Assembly: GCA_018814465.1 (NCBI GenBank) | Contig: JAHIZR010000433.1 | Coordinates: 1 to 5,489 of the forward strand | Source: a bacterium | GTDB taxonomy: Bacteria; Electryoneota; RPQS01 | Direction of reading: 5' to 3' | Length of the DNA: 5,489 bases | Part shown: positions 1 through 5,467 of the stretch, in pieces | How positions within the stretch are numbered: the first letter of the stretch is position 1 | Layout: the number at the start of each line of letters is the position of its first letter | Notes under the pieces: generated by a model | What the model saw: only the letters and a program-made list of their open reading frames with translations | Told to the model about the DNA's origin: nothing | Database searches by the model: none | Position numbers and translations under genes: made by a program

Positions 1-101
1 GCGTTTTTCACCTGATTGCGAATGCGCACCAGCGTGTTGTATAATCCGACCCCCCAGAAGAGGACGATCAGGATCAAAACCAGAAATATTATTCCGAACA
101 T
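1..101 (-). CDS. lemA: LemA family protein, N-terminal fragment (runs off left edge)
   Basis: Reading leftward from the ATG at 101-99 gives 33 complete codons and part of an Ala codon before the window ends. The protein begins MFGIIFLVLILIVLFWGVG, a single hydrophobic segment of about 20 residues. It continues YNTLVRIRNQVKNA, which matches the conserved start of LemA proteins, where a short N-terminal membrane anchor is followed by YNxLVxLRNxVxNAW and then a helical domain outside the cytoplasm. The start is supported by GGAG at 108-111, six bases upstream. LemA proteins are widespread and their exact biochemical role is not settled; they are often encoded next to TPM-domain or peptidase genes, which here would lie beyond the left edge. 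About 80% of the gene is missing, so integrity cannot be judged. The family call rests on the motif and its position right after the membrane segment. Confidence 0.85.
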   Translation of the reverse strand, partial: MFGIIFLVLILIVLFWGVGLYNTLVRIRNQVKN

Positions 102-215
102 AGACGACTCCGTATGTGAAGATAAGAATTTCGCTTTTATTGACGCGGGTCGGCTGCAAGCCTTGTCCTGACGAAGGAAGGAAGGAAGCCAACACCGCGG
201 TATTATTCTCATGCA

Positions 216-231
216 TAGCCCGGCTCGGCGG
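216..231. repeat. 16-bp direct repeat, copy 1
   Basis: The sequence TAGCCCGGCTCGGCGG occurs here and again, identical and in the same orientation, at 3567-3582. Similarity stops at both ends of the 16 bases. This copy lies in the lemA leader; the other lies just after the stop codon of the beta-propeller gene. A 16-base match between two noncoding stretches of so short a window is unlikely by chance, so it may be part of a dispersed repeat in this genome. Confidence 0.6.
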
Positions 232-323
232 ATAATCCCCGCGGAACAGACGGCTTGGTACAAATAGCACACCAATTGTGCAGTGCGGGCTGCAAACTGA
301 ACAAATGGGCAGGGGTATACTAT

Positions 324-352
324 AAAATACGGATAAGTATCAGGAATATCAA
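324..352 (-). promoter_or_regulatory. Candidate sigma-70-like promoter for lemA
   Basis: On the minus strand, TTGATA (352-347) is followed after 17 bases by TATTTT (329-324). It sits just downstream of the terminator at 367-395, where a new promoter for lemA would be expected. The -10 box is weak and an overlapping TATAGT is also present, so the exact element is uncertain. Confidence 0.35.
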
Positions 353-366
353 GCCTGTGAACAACG

Positions 367-395
367 GAAAAGCCCCGCGGGGCGCGGGGCTTTTC
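367..395 (-). terminator. Intrinsic terminator of the thioester-domain protein gene
   Basis: There is a perfect 12-bp inverted repeat (GAAAAGCCCCGC, 367-378, and its complement, 384-395) with a 5-base loop. It starts 20 bases after the stop codon of the gene at 416-2053. Read on the minus strand the GC-rich stem ends in TTTTC. The symmetry (AAAA on one side, TTTT on the other) means it could work in both directions, but only the minus-strand gene ends here. Confidence 0.88.
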
Positions 396-415
396 GAAAG
401 ATGAAAGGGAAGGTT

Positions 416-2053
416 TTATTTCATCAGGATCATTTTGCGGACAGCGGAGAACTCGCCGGCTTCGATGCGGTAATAATACAAGCCGGAAGTCAGGTTAGCG
501 GCGTCGAAGACGATCGTATGGCGTCCGGCGGCAACCGATTCGTTCATCAGAGTGGCAACCGCTTGACCGAGCGGATTGTAAACCGTGAGGACAACGTTGC
601 TGCTTTCCGTGAGATCGAAGACGATATTCGTCTTGGGATTGAACGGATTCGGATAATTCTGGTGCAGGGCGAACTCGGTGACGGTGGCGGAGGAGAAGAC
701 CGGAATCGCGCTGACTTCAGCGAGTTCGGAGGAACTGCCGTCGATGTCAACCGAGATGAGTGTGTAGGTGTATTCAACGCCGTTCACGACACTTGCATCC
801 AGCCATGAGTAGTCGGCGCCGGTGGCGCTGTTGGCGGCGTCCTTGCGGCAGACGAGCGCGCCGTCGCGCAGGATTTCAAAGCGAGCGGTATTCGTTTCGC
901 TGGCAGTGGACCAGTTGAGAACGATTTGACGATCCAGGGCGACGGCATTGAAACTGCTCAGCTCAACGGGGAGGAACTGGTCGCCATCGACGGTCAGCTC
1001 GGAGCAGAGTTCGCAGCGTTCGCCGTCGGTGAGCTGCTGTATGAGAAGCTGCTGATAACCGGCGCCGGAACAGGAAGTAATAACGCGCGGCCATACGCTG
1101 TAGGTGCAGATACGGAGATTCGCGTCATAGTGTTCGGCAACCTGCTGCGAGATCGTGAATTGAACTTGACCGTTGCCGTCGGTGAACTCCTCGGTTTTGC
1201 TGAGTATGCCGTTGTCGGAGGAGATCAGCAGCTTAACGCCGGACAGCGCGGCATTGCCAAGTTCAACAGCGCGCGGGCCGCGTTCGAGTGTAACGGTAAC
1301 GGCAACCGTGGCGACGCCGTCTTCGACAACCGCGTCTTCGGTGGCGATCAGCAATTGGTCATCACACAGGGCAACATTCTTTCTTTGGCCGTCCGGACCA
1401 TAGCCAACGCCATTAAGGACGAGCGCGTTAGCCGGATTATTCATATCAGCGTCGTTGTTGTAAACGGTATTGACGTACGGGAATACGGGAGTATCACCGA
1501 TATTCGGATAGCCGCGCCCGGCATTCATATAGATGTAGGGAGTGCCATAGGTCGGCTGATTCTCTCTGTGGTCGTTGGAAAGCTTCCAGATTGCGAGCTG
1601 CTTAATGCGGTCTTCCGCCTCCGATGCCGGCTGGAGCCATGTCATGATATATGCCAACGCCGGCACTTGAAGCAAATAGTCAGGCTGCACGACCATCGAG
1701 TCAATCGAAACACAATAGGGATCACTATACAGTGAGTGATTCAGGTCGGTGCAGTAGGCATAGAGGGTATCGCCGGGAGTGCAGCTATTGAGGAACATCA
1801 TCTCCGACATGGTGTATTGACCGCTGCCTCCGGGCCATGTCATGTTGCCTTCATGGGTGCCCTGGGTGAAGCCGATGAAGTCAATAATGCACACTTCATC
1901 GAGCGCAGCGACAGGACCGCGGGCGTCGCCGGGGTTTTCGGGATAGCTGCTCGCGCCGGCATAGTTGTCCAGAGCCAAAGCGCCGGAAACCGCGACAAAC
2001 ACAAGCAGGCAGGCAGTACAGAAGAATCTCATCATTTTCATCGTCATTCTCAT
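416..2053 (-). CDS. Secreted thioester-domain (TQXA/TED-type) protein with T9SS type-A sorting domain
   Basis: 545 residues, probably a cell-surface adhesin. Residues 1-28 are a signal peptide (basic start, hydrophobic core, ALA end). Residues about 50-165 look like a thioester domain: YCTD (Cys101) and QLAIWKLSND (Gln152), with LAYIMTW between, match the YCID and TQxAIW motifs whose Cys and Gln side chains form an internal thioester; the usual Thr before Gln is Lys here. Residues about 225-345 look like an Ig-like (Big_1-type) domain ending near a CxxC (347-350). Residues 361-450 (LPVELSSFNA...LNWSTASETN) are a fibronectin-III-like module. Residues 461-545 (QNYPNPFNP...RKMILMK) are a T9SS tail. 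In the family, the thioester captures host or neighbour-cell amines covalently; that role here is inference. The start is uncertain: ATGs at 2051-2053, 2045-2047 and 2039-2041 all keep the signal peptide, and AAAGAG just upstream spaces best with the second. Confidence 0.85.
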   Translation of the reverse strand: MRMTMKMMRFFCTACLLVFVAVSGALALDNYAGASSYPENPGDARGPVAALDEVCIIDFIGFTQGTHEGNMTWPGGSGQYTMSEMMFLNSCTPGDTLYAYCTDLNHSLYSDPYCVSIDSMVVQPDYLLQVPALAYIMTWLQPASEAEDRIKQLAIWKLSNDHRENQPTYGTPYIYMNAGRGYPNIGDTPVFPYVNTVYNNDADMNNPANALVLNGVGYGPDGQRKNVALCDDQLLIATEDAVVEDGVATVAVTVTLERGPRAVELGNAALSGVKLLISSDNGILSKTEEFTDGNGQVQFTISQQVAEHYDANLRICTYSVWPRVITSCSGAGYQQLLIQQLTDGERCELCSELTVDGDQFLPVELSSFNAVALDRQIVLNWSTASETNTARFEILRDGALVCRKDAANSATGADYSWLDASVVNGVEYTYTLISVDIDGSSSELAEVSAIPVFSSATVTEFALHQNYPNPFNPKTNIVFDLTESSNVVLTVYNPLGQAVATLMNESVAAGRHTIVFDAANLTSGLYYYRIEAGEFSAVRKMILMK

Positions 2054-2179
2054 CTCTTTTTATTTGTTCATGCAGTTTATCGCAATCCATCTGTCGAAGA
2101 CAGCGGCCGATTAGGCAAGCGGACGCCTTTCGAATGAAGCCGGGGTAAATATACAATGAAGCGCGCGCGAATAAAATAG

Positions 2180-2189
2180 GCGGGGCAAA
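2180..2189 (-). promoter_or_regulatory. Shared upstream 10-bp box, copy 1
   Basis: TTTGCCCCGC (minus strand) lies 127 bases upstream of the thioester-protein start. The same 10 bases lie 130 bases upstream of the small T9SS protein gene (3334-3343). The matching spacing suggests a common control site or leftover homology from duplication. No regulator is known. Confidence 0.35.
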
Positions 2190-2229
2190 GAATTCTCGCC
2201 GCAGCCATGTTAAAGCGGAGCTTCAGCTT

Positions 2230-2258
2230 ATTATAGTTCCTGCTGCGGAGTGAGTGAA
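2230..2258 (-). promoter_or_regulatory. Candidate promoter of the thioester-domain protein gene
   Basis: On the minus strand a perfect TATAAT (2235-2230) lies 17 bases downstream of TTCACT (2258-2253), which matches four of six -35 positions. Transcription would start near 2223 and give a leader of about 170 bases containing the shared 10-bp box. No other element in this gap fits as well. Confidence 0.45.
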
Positions 2259-2504
2259 AGTATAGTTACCATACCCATACAGTCAACTCCAACGGCTGTT
2301 GAATTTGAAGGGGTGAACTATATTCTATTCGGGCGGCAACAGCGCAAGAATCAGGCGCACGGAATGAACTTGGAGTTCAAACGGAAGATGAAGTTGCTAT
2401 GGCGCGGATGCCTCTCCGCAGCCAAAGACGTTCCGGGGAATACGGAGCGTCTTGCAGGTAATGACAGCCGGGAGTATTCGCACTTGCTTATCAATGCCAA
2501 GCAT
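2259..2504. other. Intergenic stretch with a cluster of three hairpins
   Basis: This is the gap between the terminator of the small T9SS gene and the candidate promoter of the thioester gene; I find no supported gene in it. Three inverted repeats stand close together: TGAACT/AGTTCA around a 3-base loop (2365-2379); GGC-GCGGA/TCCGC-A-GCC around a 6-base loop (2401-2423); and AAGACG/CGTCTT enclosing CCG/CGG (2425-2453). They could be an untranslated structured element or a small repetitive palindrome unit. No T-run follows them, so they do not look like terminators. Confidence 0.4.
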
Positions 2505-2530
2505 AAAAAACCCCGCGCAGTCGCGCGGGG
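2505..2530 (-). terminator. Intrinsic terminator of the small T9SS protein gene
   Basis: An 8-bp all-GC stem (CCCCGCGC, 2511-2518, with GCGCGGGG, 2523-2530) has a 4-base loop. On the minus strand it is followed by six T's (2510-2505). It starts 26 bases after the stop codon of the gene at 2557-3204 and is the clearest terminator in the window. Confidence 0.93.
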
Positions 2531-2556
2531 CCGTATAGCAGACGAGAGAAGGCAGC

Positions 2557-3204
2557 TTATTTCATCAGGATCATCTTGCGTTGAGCGGAAAAGCTGTTGA
2601 CATCGAGTTGATAGATATAAACGCCGGAAGGCAGATTGGTGCCGTCAAAGAGAGCGATATGACTGCCGCGCGGGAGATAATTATTAATCAAGGAACGGAC
2701 TTCCTGCCCCAGCAGGTTGAAGACGCGGAGGGACGCAAAGCCCGCTTCGGCCAGATCCACCGTGATCGTGGTCGTGGGATTGAAGGGGTTGGGGTAGTTC
2801 TGATGAAGCGAATATTCAGTGACAGCATAAGCGTCAAAAGCCGGCGTGGCTTCGACCGAGCCGAGTGTCTGCCGCGCGCCGTCCAGATCAACGCTGACGA
2901 GGATGTATTCATAGGTTAGATCGTTCTGAACTTCGCGGTCGATCCAGTTATAGCTGCGGGTGGAAGCGCTTTCACCGGACGCGTCGACGGCATCGCGGAC
3001 GATTCCATTGCGGACGATTTCGAAGTAGTCGGTATTGCTTTCGCTGGCGGTTGACCAATGCAGTGTGACTTGACGGTTTTGACCGGAGGCGGTGAAGGAG
3101 AGCAATTCGACGGAGAAGCTCTTATCGTTATCAGTAGTTGGCGATGCCAACAACAGGCTCATTGTTCCGAGCACGCACAACAAAGAGACTAAGATTTTCT
3201 TCAT
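2557..3204 (-). CDS. Small secreted protein: fibronectin-III-like module plus T9SS type-A sorting domain
   Basis: 215 residues. Residues 1-21 (MKKILVSLLCVLGTMSLLLA) form a signal peptide. After a spacer of about ten residues comes a fibronectin-III-like module at 30-120 (VELLSF...LHWSTASESN...FEIVRNG). Residues 131-215 are a T9SS tail with LHQNYPNPFNPTT at 133-145 and RKMILMK at the end. Apart from the spacer there is no passenger domain, so it is essentially the C-terminal half of the neighbouring thioester protein standing alone; the two align over about 185 residues with one single-residue gap. The frame stays open upstream to 3282, but the ATG at 3204 is preferred because it starts a textbook signal peptide and has AGGTGA four bases upstream. 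It is predicted to be exported across both membranes and attached to or released from the surface. Its function is unknown; it could be a short structural surface protein or the remnant of a longer one. Confidence 0.88.
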   Translation of the reverse strand: MKKILVSLLCVLGTMSLLLASPTTDNDKSFSVELLSFTASGQNRQVTLHWSTASESNTDYFEIVRNGIVRDAVDASGESASTRSYNWIDREVQNDLTYEYILVSVDLDGARQTLGSVEATPAFDAYAVTEYSLHQNYPNPFNPTTTITVDLAEAGFASLRVFNLLGQEVRSLINNYLPRGSHIALFDGTNLPSGVYIYQLDVNSFSAQRKMILMK

Positions 3205-3208
3205 GAGT

Positions 3209-3214
3209 TCACCT
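3209..3214 (-). promoter_or_regulatory. Ribosome binding site that fixes the start at 3204
   Basis: AGGTGA on the minus strand lies four bases before the ATG at 3204-3202. The alternative upstream ATG at 3282-3280 would put about 26 atypical residues (including FPDYLIPQQ) before the signal peptide, so the downstream start is chosen. Confidence 0.75.
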
Positions 3215-3323
3215 GTGCAGGTTTGTTGAGGGATAAGATAATCCGGGAACACATAAAATAAAAGAGCGCACGTTAAACCCATGAAATCAAAAGTCGAAGC
3301 TGACCCAGAGGCTGGTCATAGTA

Positions 3324-3360
3324 AGTATAATTTGCGGGGCAAAAAAGTATATTCAGTATA
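3324..3360 (-). promoter_or_regulatory. Candidate promoter region of the small T9SS protein gene (three TATACT hexamers)
   Basis: TATACT, a good -10 match, occurs three times on the minus strand (3360-3355, 3351-3346, 3329-3324) in an AT-rich stretch 120-156 bases before the start. A TTGACG -35-like hexamer lies at 3378-3373, but its spacing to these boxes (12 or 21 bases) is poor. I cannot say which box, if any, is used. Confidence 0.35.
3334..3343 (-). promoter_or_regulatory. Shared upstream 10-bp box, copy 2
   Basis: TTTGCCCCGC (minus strand) lies 130 bases upstream of the small T9SS gene, between two of the TATACT hexamers. It is identical to the box 127 bases upstream of the thioester gene. 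A regulatory role is inferred only from this paired position. Confidence 0.35.
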
Positions 3361-3415
3361 GTTGAAGCCATCCGTCAAGTCTCATTGCGAGGCATGAAGC
3401 GGTTTCGGAACAAAA

Positions 3416-3446
3416 GAAAGCCCTCCTGAGGGAGCGGAGGGCTTTC
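3416..3446 (-). terminator. Intrinsic terminator of the beta-propeller gene transcript
   Basis: A perfect 11-bp inverted repeat (GAAAGCCCTCC, 3416-3426, with its complement, 3436-3446) has a 9-base loop and is followed on the minus strand by TTTTG. It lies about 145 bases after the stop codon of the gene at 3592, unusually far compared with the other two terminators, and the space between is the structured region described separately. The same arm sequence recurs in the partial terminator at the right edge. Confidence 0.85.
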
Positions 3447-3591
3447 GCAGTGGACTGTCGATCACCGGGACCCACAGTCATGTGCTACGGGGAACTGTAA
3501 TCGGATTCCGGCCGGGTTGCGCGAGTCGGGCGGGTGAGGGCACCCACCACTGCGTGAAAGGCTACTTAGCCCGGCTCGGCGGCAACAAGGG
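3440..3591 (-). other. Structured GC-rich 3' region of the beta-propeller transcript, possible RNA element
   Basis: No gene is supported here. On the minus strand, CTTT-CA-CGCAGTGG (3560-3547) can pair with CCACTGCG-AAAG (3453-3442), 12 bp with a 2-base bulge, closing about 93 bases. Inside are GGTGGGTG/CACCCGCC around CCCT (3548-3529) and GACTGT/ACAGTC around a 15-base loop (3479-3453); their outermost pairs share bases with the closing stem. The first hairpin is complete, with a G-U pair, only on the minus strand; on the plus strand that pair is C-A. This favours an RNA made in the direction of the beta-propeller gene. The closing stem's AAAG also belongs to the terminator arm, so the two helices partly compete. 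It could be a 3' UTR structure, a processed small RNA or a dispersed repeat. I do not recognise a known family. Confidence 0.45.
3567..3582. repeat. 16-bp direct repeat, copy 2
   Basis: Identical, same-orientation copy of the sequence at 216-231 (TAGCCCGGCTCGGCGG). It begins ten bases beyond the stop codon at 3592-3594 and lies at the outer edge of the structured region, next to a GGCT/AGCC hairpin with a 4-base loop. Confidence 0.6.
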
Positions 3592-5286
3592 TTACAATCT
3601 GTAGCAAGTAATTTCGGCGCTATTGGATTGGTAGAAAACACGGCTTTCGAGCGCGTCCATTTCGAACTGCGGTTCTTTATTGCCCAGAGTAACACGCGAC
3701 ACGATCTGTCCGGTTTCTTTGCTGACTTTGATGAGTCCGGCATTTTCGGTGCTGCTGGATTTGCCGCCTTCGACATTGGTAGCGATAAAGAGATAATTAA
3801 GCGTGCTTTTCGATGTCGAGAGCCGCCAGTATTCATTCAATGCAGTCGTTTCATATTGGACCGTATCCGGATTGAACGACTGGCGCCGCACCCAGGCAGT
3901 CCGGCGTGCTTCGGCCATCGCGTTTGCTTCCGAAATATTATTACCAAGCACCGTCATCGCTGTCATGGCAATAGCGGTCAACAGCTTCGGAGAAAGCGGT
4001 TTGTAGTAGTAGTGCCAAAGTTCGTTGCCTTCCATATCGTACTTGGCGATATTGCTGGCGGAAGTCATCAGATAGCCGTCGTCGAGCGCTTCCACTGTCT
4101 GGGGAAATTCGTTGCCGTTGAAGCGCGTTTTTCTGATAGCTTCTTCATAGACGCCATCGGCGATATTAATCGAAAGCATTTCGCCGTGGAAGGAAGCGCC
4201 ATGCACATGCAGCAGAATGCGGTCGCCGTCAATGGTCATAGAACTGGCATTGTAAAGCTTTTTGAAAGGTTTGCGCCAAATACTTTTACCGGTTTCGTAG
4301 GCTAAGGCATTGATGAAAGGCTTAATATAGGGCTCATCGTATTCTTTCTTGCCGGCGGATCGCCCGTGGCCTTTGATAACGATAGCCGCGGGCGTAAGTT
4401 TGATCTCTTTGACCTGTCCTTTCGTTTTGACGCCTTTCTTGCCCCAGTGCAGCGAGCCGTCGGAGATATTCACCGCTTGCAGGGTTTCTTCGAAGGGAAC
4501 ATAGACAATGCTGCTATCCTCACTGAGCATCATGGGCGCCCAGCCTTCTTTAATGGAAGGCACTTCCTTCACTTTCAGCGGCCAAGTCCAGAGGACCGTG
4601 CCGGTTTTCGCATCCAGCTTGCGTAAACCTTGTTCCGAGATGAATTCAAGAATATTGCCGTCCGGGGTCACCAATGGTTCCTGATTGCCGCAGATCAGTT
4701 TGCGGGAAGATCTCTCCGTTTCAAACATCCGGGGCGCTTTGCTGCTCTTTCTGCTGAAGAGTTCGGTCGACGTCCAATGCACATAACCTGTGAAGATATC
4801 CACGAGCGCAGTCAGATATTCCTTGTCCGCGTTTTTGCCAACGATGAAGAGTGCGTCGAGTTCGGGAATGAATAGCTGGCCGTTCGCTTCCGTCATGGCA
4901 AACTTCTCGGAGTTCCAAAGCTCCCTGCCGTCAGGAATGTTAATGAACAGCATTCTCGATTTCGAGTCTGTCTTCCGCTCATAGTCCATGATCGCGGCGA
5001 AGGGGGTGCCGGCGATTACGTCAAGATAGTCTTGCGGCAGCTTGCCGAACTCCTGCTTTTGCCACTTGATGGAGCCATCCGCCGGGTCCAAGCAGTTAAG
5101 AGCATCATCGGTGCTGACGAGCAGGTAGCCGCAATCCATCATCTGTTGCCAGCGGATATCTTTTTCAAAGGACGCTTTCCAGAGTTCTTCAGCATAAGGA
5201 GCATCGATCTCAGCAGCGGAGAGCGACATAACCGATAACACTGCGAACAACACAACGGAAATCAAGGTACGCTTTGACAGCATCAT
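3592..5286 (-). CDS. Secreted PQQ-like beta-propeller repeat protein
   Basis: 564 residues. Residues 1-24 are a signal peptide (MMLSKRTLISVVLFAVLSVM, then SLSA before the likely cut); no Cys follows, so it is not a lipoprotein, and the end (EITCYRL) is not a T9SS tail, so the periplasm is the likely site. The rest carries repeats of the PQQ-like type, a hydrophobic strand then D-x-x-x-G-x-x-x-W: LDPADGSIKW (66-75), INIPDGRELW (115-124), VDIFTGYVHW (162-171), LDAKTGTVLW (224-233), VNISDGSLHW (272-281), LAYETGKSIW (328-337), and weaker ones near 372, 415 and 519. These fit a propeller of about seven or eight blades. Residues 428-480 interrupt the pattern with an Ala/Met-rich helical stretch. 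AGGTAA at 5291-5296 supports the start; a second ATG follows directly. Family members include quinoprotein dehydrogenases and BamB-like scaffolds, but I see no catalytic signature and assign no reaction. Confidence 0.85.
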   Translation of the reverse strand: MMLSKRTLISVVLFAVLSVMSLSAAEIDAPYAEELWKASFEKDIRWQQMMDCGYLLVSTDDALNCLDPADGSIKWQKQEFGKLPQDYLDVIAGTPFAAIMDYERKTDSKSRMLFINIPDGRELWNSEKFAMTEANGQLFIPELDALFIVGKNADKEYLTALVDIFTGYVHWTSTELFSRKSSKAPRMFETERSSRKLICGNQEPLVTPDGNILEFISEQGLRKLDAKTGTVLWTWPLKVKEVPSIKEGWAPMMLSEDSSIVYVPFEETLQAVNISDGSLHWGKKGVKTKGQVKEIKLTPAAIVIKGHGRSAGKKEYDEPYIKPFINALAYETGKSIWRKPFKKLYNASSMTIDGDRILLHVHGASFHGEMLSINIADGVYEEAIRKTRFNGNEFPQTVEALDDGYLMTSASNIAKYDMEGNELWHYYYKPLSPKLLTAIAMTAMTVLGNNISEANAMAEARRTAWVRRQSFNPDTVQYETTALNEYWRLSTSKSTLNYLFIATNVEGGKSSSTENAGLIKVSKETGQIVSRVTLGNKEPQFEMDALESRVFYQSNSAEITCYRL

Positions 5287-5347
5287 GTTCTTACCTATTC
5301 GACTTTTCAGGTTATGGGGAAGACAGTAAGATAAATTAGACGGTTCT

Positions 5348-5376
5348 AATAAAGTATTTTATACGGAAAGTTGCAA
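5348..5376 (-). promoter_or_regulatory. Candidate promoter of the beta-propeller gene
   Basis: On the minus strand TTGCAA (5376-5371) and TTTATT (5353-5348) are 17 bases apart, each matching four of six consensus positions, with TATAAA also present between them. The start codon would be about 60 bases downstream. This is a weak match chosen for its position in an AT-rich stretch; the rest of 5297-5467 holds nothing I can name. Confidence 0.28.
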
Positions 5377-5467
5377 GGCTCGGGGATAAATTGGGGAAAA
5401 GAGGTCAGAAGGGCAGGGGACACTCACAGAACATTCTCTTGATAACTGCGCGAAAAAAACCCAAAAA

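Larger units (their letters stand above)
102..366 (-). other. Intergenic leader upstream of lemA
   Basis: This gap lies between the terminator of the thioester-protein gene and the lemA start, and holds no convincing gene. It contains the lemA Shine-Dalgarno (GGAG, 108-111), a four-fold GAAG tandem repeat at 173-188, one copy of a 16-bp sequence repeated at 3567-3582, and a small inverted repeat (GCACA/TGTGC) at 267-281. A candidate promoter lies at its right end. If that promoter is used, the lemA 5' leader would be roughly 220 bases, long enough for regulation, but I recognise no riboswitch in it. Confidence 0.5.

Noticed and set aside
173..188. GAAG tetranucleotide repeat (four units) as a possible phase-variation tract
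   Set aside because: It is short, lies about 70 bases before lemA outside any promoter element I can place, and is not in a coding frame, so slippage would have no clear effect.
926..1735. Plus-strand open frame of 269 codons
   Set aside because: It lies wholly opposite the thioester-domain gene, whose minus-strand product has a signal peptide, recognisable domains in order and its own terminator. The plus-strand product has no recognisable motif.
1992..2053. Lipoprotein signal in the thioester protein (Cys12, Cys15) and likewise in the small T9SS protein (Cys10)
   Set aside because: The Cys residues fall inside the hydrophobic core, too near the N-terminus, and the preceding residues do not fit a lipobox. 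Ordinary signal peptidase I cleavage fits better.
2250..2600. Plus-strand open frame of 116 codons, mostly in an intergenic gap
   Set aside because: It runs straight through the terminator at 2505-2530 and into the 3' end of the small T9SS gene. The product has no recognisable domain, and its first part overlaps the candidate promoter of the thioester gene.
3205..3282. 26-residue N-terminal extension of the small T9SS protein
   Set aside because: The frame is open, but the extension would bury a textbook signal peptide and ignore the AGGTGA placed just before the ATG at 3204.
3440..3562. Cobalamin riboswitch look-alike (GGTGCCC, GGAATCCG and CCACTG pieces)
   Set aside because: The pieces are not in the order or context of a B12 riboswitch, the characteristic GGGAA...AATCCGG core is missing, and the region follows a gene rather than preceding one on either strand.
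3628..4305. Plus-strand open frame of 225 codons
   Set aside because: It is antisense to the beta-propeller gene, with no recognisable domain; the minus-strand frame has a signal peptide and regular propeller repeats.
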